Source: Erysipelothrix amsterdamensis
Lineage (GTDB): Bacteria; Bacillota_I; Bacilli_A; Erysipelotrichales; Erysipelotrichaceae
Assembly (NCBI RefSeq): GCF_940143175.1
Contig: NZ_OW659496.1
Coordinates: 1,426,001-1,490,000 of the forward strand
Direction of reading: 5' to 3'
Length of the DNA: 64,000 nucleotides
Shown here: positions 61,572 through 64,000 of the stretch, in pieces
Position numbering within the stretch: position 1 is the stretch's first letter
Layout of the letters: each line of letters opens with the position of its first letter
Made by a program: the position numbers and the translations under genes
The notes under the pieces: model-generated
What the model was told of the DNA's origin: nothing
Database searches by the model: none
The model's input: only the letters and a program-made list of their open reading frames with translations

Positions 61572-62948
61572 CTACAACGTACAAATATATGCTATTGAAA
61601 TTAGGGTAATAAAATGCATAATCTTTGGAAGTTCTTTCCCACGTCCCGCAAAAATCATACACATTTCATAGGAAATAAATCCTAAAGTTAACCCTAAAGC
61701 GATTGAGCCGGTCAATGGCATCATCACGATTGTTAAGAAGGCAGGAATAATGTTTTCAAATCCTGAGTGCCATTCAATATTTGTGATGTTTTGCATCATA
61801 AAGATTCCAATCACAACCATTGCTGGTGTTGTGACAGCTGGCGTTACAAGAGATAGCAATGGATAGAAGAACATAGAGAGTAAGAACAACACCGCAGTTA
61901 CAACCGCCATGAGTCCTGTTCGTCCACCATTAATAATTCCTGATACAGATTCGATATAGGTCGAAAGATTTGATGTTCCAAAAAGAGAACCTACAAACGT
62001 TCCAAGGGCATCTGCCATATAAATACGATTGTTGTTTTCAAATTCTTCTTGTGGAATATGTGGAATTTGTGATGCTGCAGCGGATAATGTTGTTGCAGTT
62101 CCAAAGAAGTCTAAAAATAAGAAAGTTAAAACCACAATAATCGCTTGTGGATTCAATAAGTTTGGTAATTCCTTCACCGCCACAAACATGGTCTCATGAA
62201 CCATTGTTTGGATCGGTTCAACAGGAAAGACTATAGGGCTCCCTGCTGGTAATTGAGGTAAAGTCGCAACGACATCAGGGGTCATTGATAACACGCCAAG
62301 GTTAACCCCTAAACGCATCAACAAGCCACAAATTGCAGCACCAACCATACCTAAGAAAACTGCGTATTGGTTTCCTCGAACCAAGAAAAACGCTGCGGTA
62401 ATAATTCCCACAAATGCAATAATAACATTTGGATTATCAAATCCACCAAAGGTAATAAACATCCCTGGATCCGGAACAATAATCCCTGAGTTTTTAAAAC
62501 TTACAAAAGCAATAAAAATACCGAGACCCACCGTTCCTGCTTGCTTAATGGTTAATGGAATCGATTTAATAATTTTCGAACGAACCCCCGATGCAGCAAG
62601 AATGATAAATAGAATCGACGATGCAAGCACCGACGCCAAAGCCGTTTGCCATGAAATCCCCATTTGCATGACAACACTAAAAGCAAAGAATGCATTCATC
62701 GACATACATGGTGCAAGCCCAAGTGGAAACTTCGCATAAAGCCCCATAATTAACATTGCAATTGCCGAGGAAATAATGGTTGCGATGAAGACCGCATCCT
62801 TCGGCATCCCTGCTTGTCCTAAAATAATCGGATTAACGAAAATAACATATGACATTGAAAGAAATGCCGTTAACCCTCCTGCAAATTCGCGTTTGATTGT
62901 CGAACCTGCTTCTTCAATCCCAAAATACTTATTGAGAATATTTTTCAC
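61572..62948 (-). CDS. NCS2-family purine permease
   Basis: A 458-residue integral membrane protein with about 12-14 segments. The conserved blocks are MSYVIFVNPIILGQAGMP, GLAPCMSMNAFFAFSVV, LFLDFFGTATTLSAAASQIPHI and GTSNLSTYIESVSGI, as in the AzgA/PbuG hypoxanthine/guanine transporters. The start codon is GTG with GGAGGAC 5 bases before it. A guanine riboswitch and terminator are upstream, so high guanine should shut it off. Confidence 0.93.
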   Translation of the reverse strand: MKNILNKYFGIEEAGSTIKREFAGGLTAFLSMSYVIFVNPIILGQAGMPKDAVFIATIISSAIAMLIMGLYAKFPLGLAPCMSMNAFFAFSVVMQMGISWQTALASVLASSILFIILAASGVRSKIIKSIPLTIKQAGTVGLGIFIAFVSFKNSGIIVPDPGMFITFGGFDNPNVIIAFVGIITAAFFLVRGNQYAVFLGMVGAAICGLLMRLGVNLGVLSMTPDVVATLPQLPAGSPIVFPVEPIQTMVHETMFVAVKELPNLLNPQAIIVVLTFLFLDFFGTATTLSAAASQIPHIPQEEFENNNRIYMADALGTFVGSLFGTSNLSTYIESVSGIINGGRTGLMAVVTAVLFLLSMFFYPLLSLVTPAVTTPAMVVIGIFMMQNITNIEWHSGFENIIPAFLTIVMMPLTGSIALGLTLGFISYEMCMIFAGRGKELPKIMHFITLISIAYICTL

Positions 62949-62975
62949 GTAATGTCCTCCTCTTCCTCAATATAT

Positions 62976-63001
62976 AAAAAAACTGCCATTATATGTGGCA
63001 G
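62976..63001 (-). terminator. Riboswitch expression-platform terminator
   Basis: On the minus strand CTGCCA and TGGCAG form a stem with a 7-base loop followed by seven Ts. An alternative pairing of the 3' P1 strand TATGGCA with TGCCACATA would be the antiterminator. Confidence 0.85.
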
Positions 63002-63044
63002 AAAGAGACGTGAAAATATCCTATCATGAAGATAAGGCTCTTTT

Positions 63045-63112
63045 GCCATAGTTTACATCTTTACGGGATGTAAGTAGAAACTTCCGGACCATATTACCAG
63101 AAATATATGGAG
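63045..63112 (-). promoter_or_regulatory. Guanine-type purine riboswitch aptamer
   Basis: Minus strand order: P1 CCATA, P2 and its loop (TGGTAATATGG), AGTTTCTACT, the P3 loop CCGTAAA, then ACTATGG closing P1. Both loops contain the kissing sequences. The base that sets specificity in ACTAT is C, the guanine/hypoxanthine form (adenine forms have T). It is about 95 bases upstream of the purine permease start. Confidence 0.93.
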
Positions 63113-63263
63113 TTTTTTCATACCTTAAGACTAACACGCACCGGTACAACATGCAAGCCTTGATAACTGCTATTTATTGTATAAATTTCAATGAAAACGA
63201 TATCACTTTGGGATTATGAGATTTTATTGTAGCATTTCTTATGTTGGGATGATTATGTCGCAC

Positions 63264-63293
63264 AAAAAAAAACCCACTCTTTCGAGTGAGTTT
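63264..63293 (-). terminator. Terminator of eno
   Basis: On the minus strand AAACTCACTC, loop, GAGTGGGTTTT followed by Ts. Confidence 0.9.
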
Positions 63294-63306
63294 TATCAAA
63301 GTTTAA

Positions 63307-64000
<694 letters not shown>

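Noticed and set aside
63121-63240. A second riboswitch or T-box before eno
   Set aside because: No T-box motif or second aptamer is visible; the stretch belongs upstream of the purine permease leader.

Overview
The window looks like chromosome of a low-GC Gram-positive bacterium of the Firmicutes. Gene content and style (short intergenic gaps, strong AGGAGG ribosome sites, an IMP dehydrogenase without CBS domains, IS3 and IS30 elements) fit the Erysipelotrichia, most likely Erysipelothrix. That is inference; no 16S gene is present to settle it.

Layout. 1-12.3 kb is core and semi-core: a YbaK/ProX-type deacylase, an ABC transporter gene set cut off from its terminator by an IS3 element, a LytTR regulator, a MerB-like protein, a lactococcin 972-type bacteriocin with its membrane protein and ABC ATPase, and groES-groEL under a CIRCE operator. 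12.3-28.7 kb is a strongly accessory island. It holds a decayed IS3 copy, fragments of thioester-domain and G5 surface proteins, an AbiE toxin-antitoxin pair, two broken tyrosine recombinases, an FNR-box-controlled metal ATPase operon and an AlbA_2-type regulator. The last 12 kb (16.6-28.7 kb) is punctuated by repeated copies of the 3' end of guaA with flanking repeats. I read it as several integrative elements stacked in tandem at the guaA attachment site. 28.7-64 kb is again mostly core: guaB-guaA, HAD phosphatases, a lipoprotein metalloprotease, a TrmB/TauE/ornithine-cyclodeaminase locus, cadmium/zinc efflux with its ArsR regulator, a thioredoxin-reductase-like flavoprotein, tRNA-Lys, peptidases, panE with an IS30 element next to it, sdaAB-sdaAA, a CcpA-type cre site before a PTS/RpiR/MalY/RidA operon, a MerR regulator with a divergent 19-bp-spacer promoter, a guanine riboswitch before a purine permease and xpt, and the 3' part of eno.

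How parts work together. Purine supply recurs: guaB-guaA make GMP, while the riboswitch-controlled permease and xpt salvage guanine/xanthine. Two metal systems are present, an ArsR-cadA pair and a separate operon whose Crp/Fnr protein has two cysteines spaced like the redox switch of lactobacillal FLP, with consensus FNR boxes before the ATPase and before the next gene.

The most interesting structures are (1) the tandem guaA att array, (2) two insertion sequences that target rho-independent terminator hairpins in different ways, one in the loop and one duplicating the whole hairpin including the stop codons of two convergent genes, (3) the redox/metal FNR operon, and (4) the lactococcin 972-type cassette.
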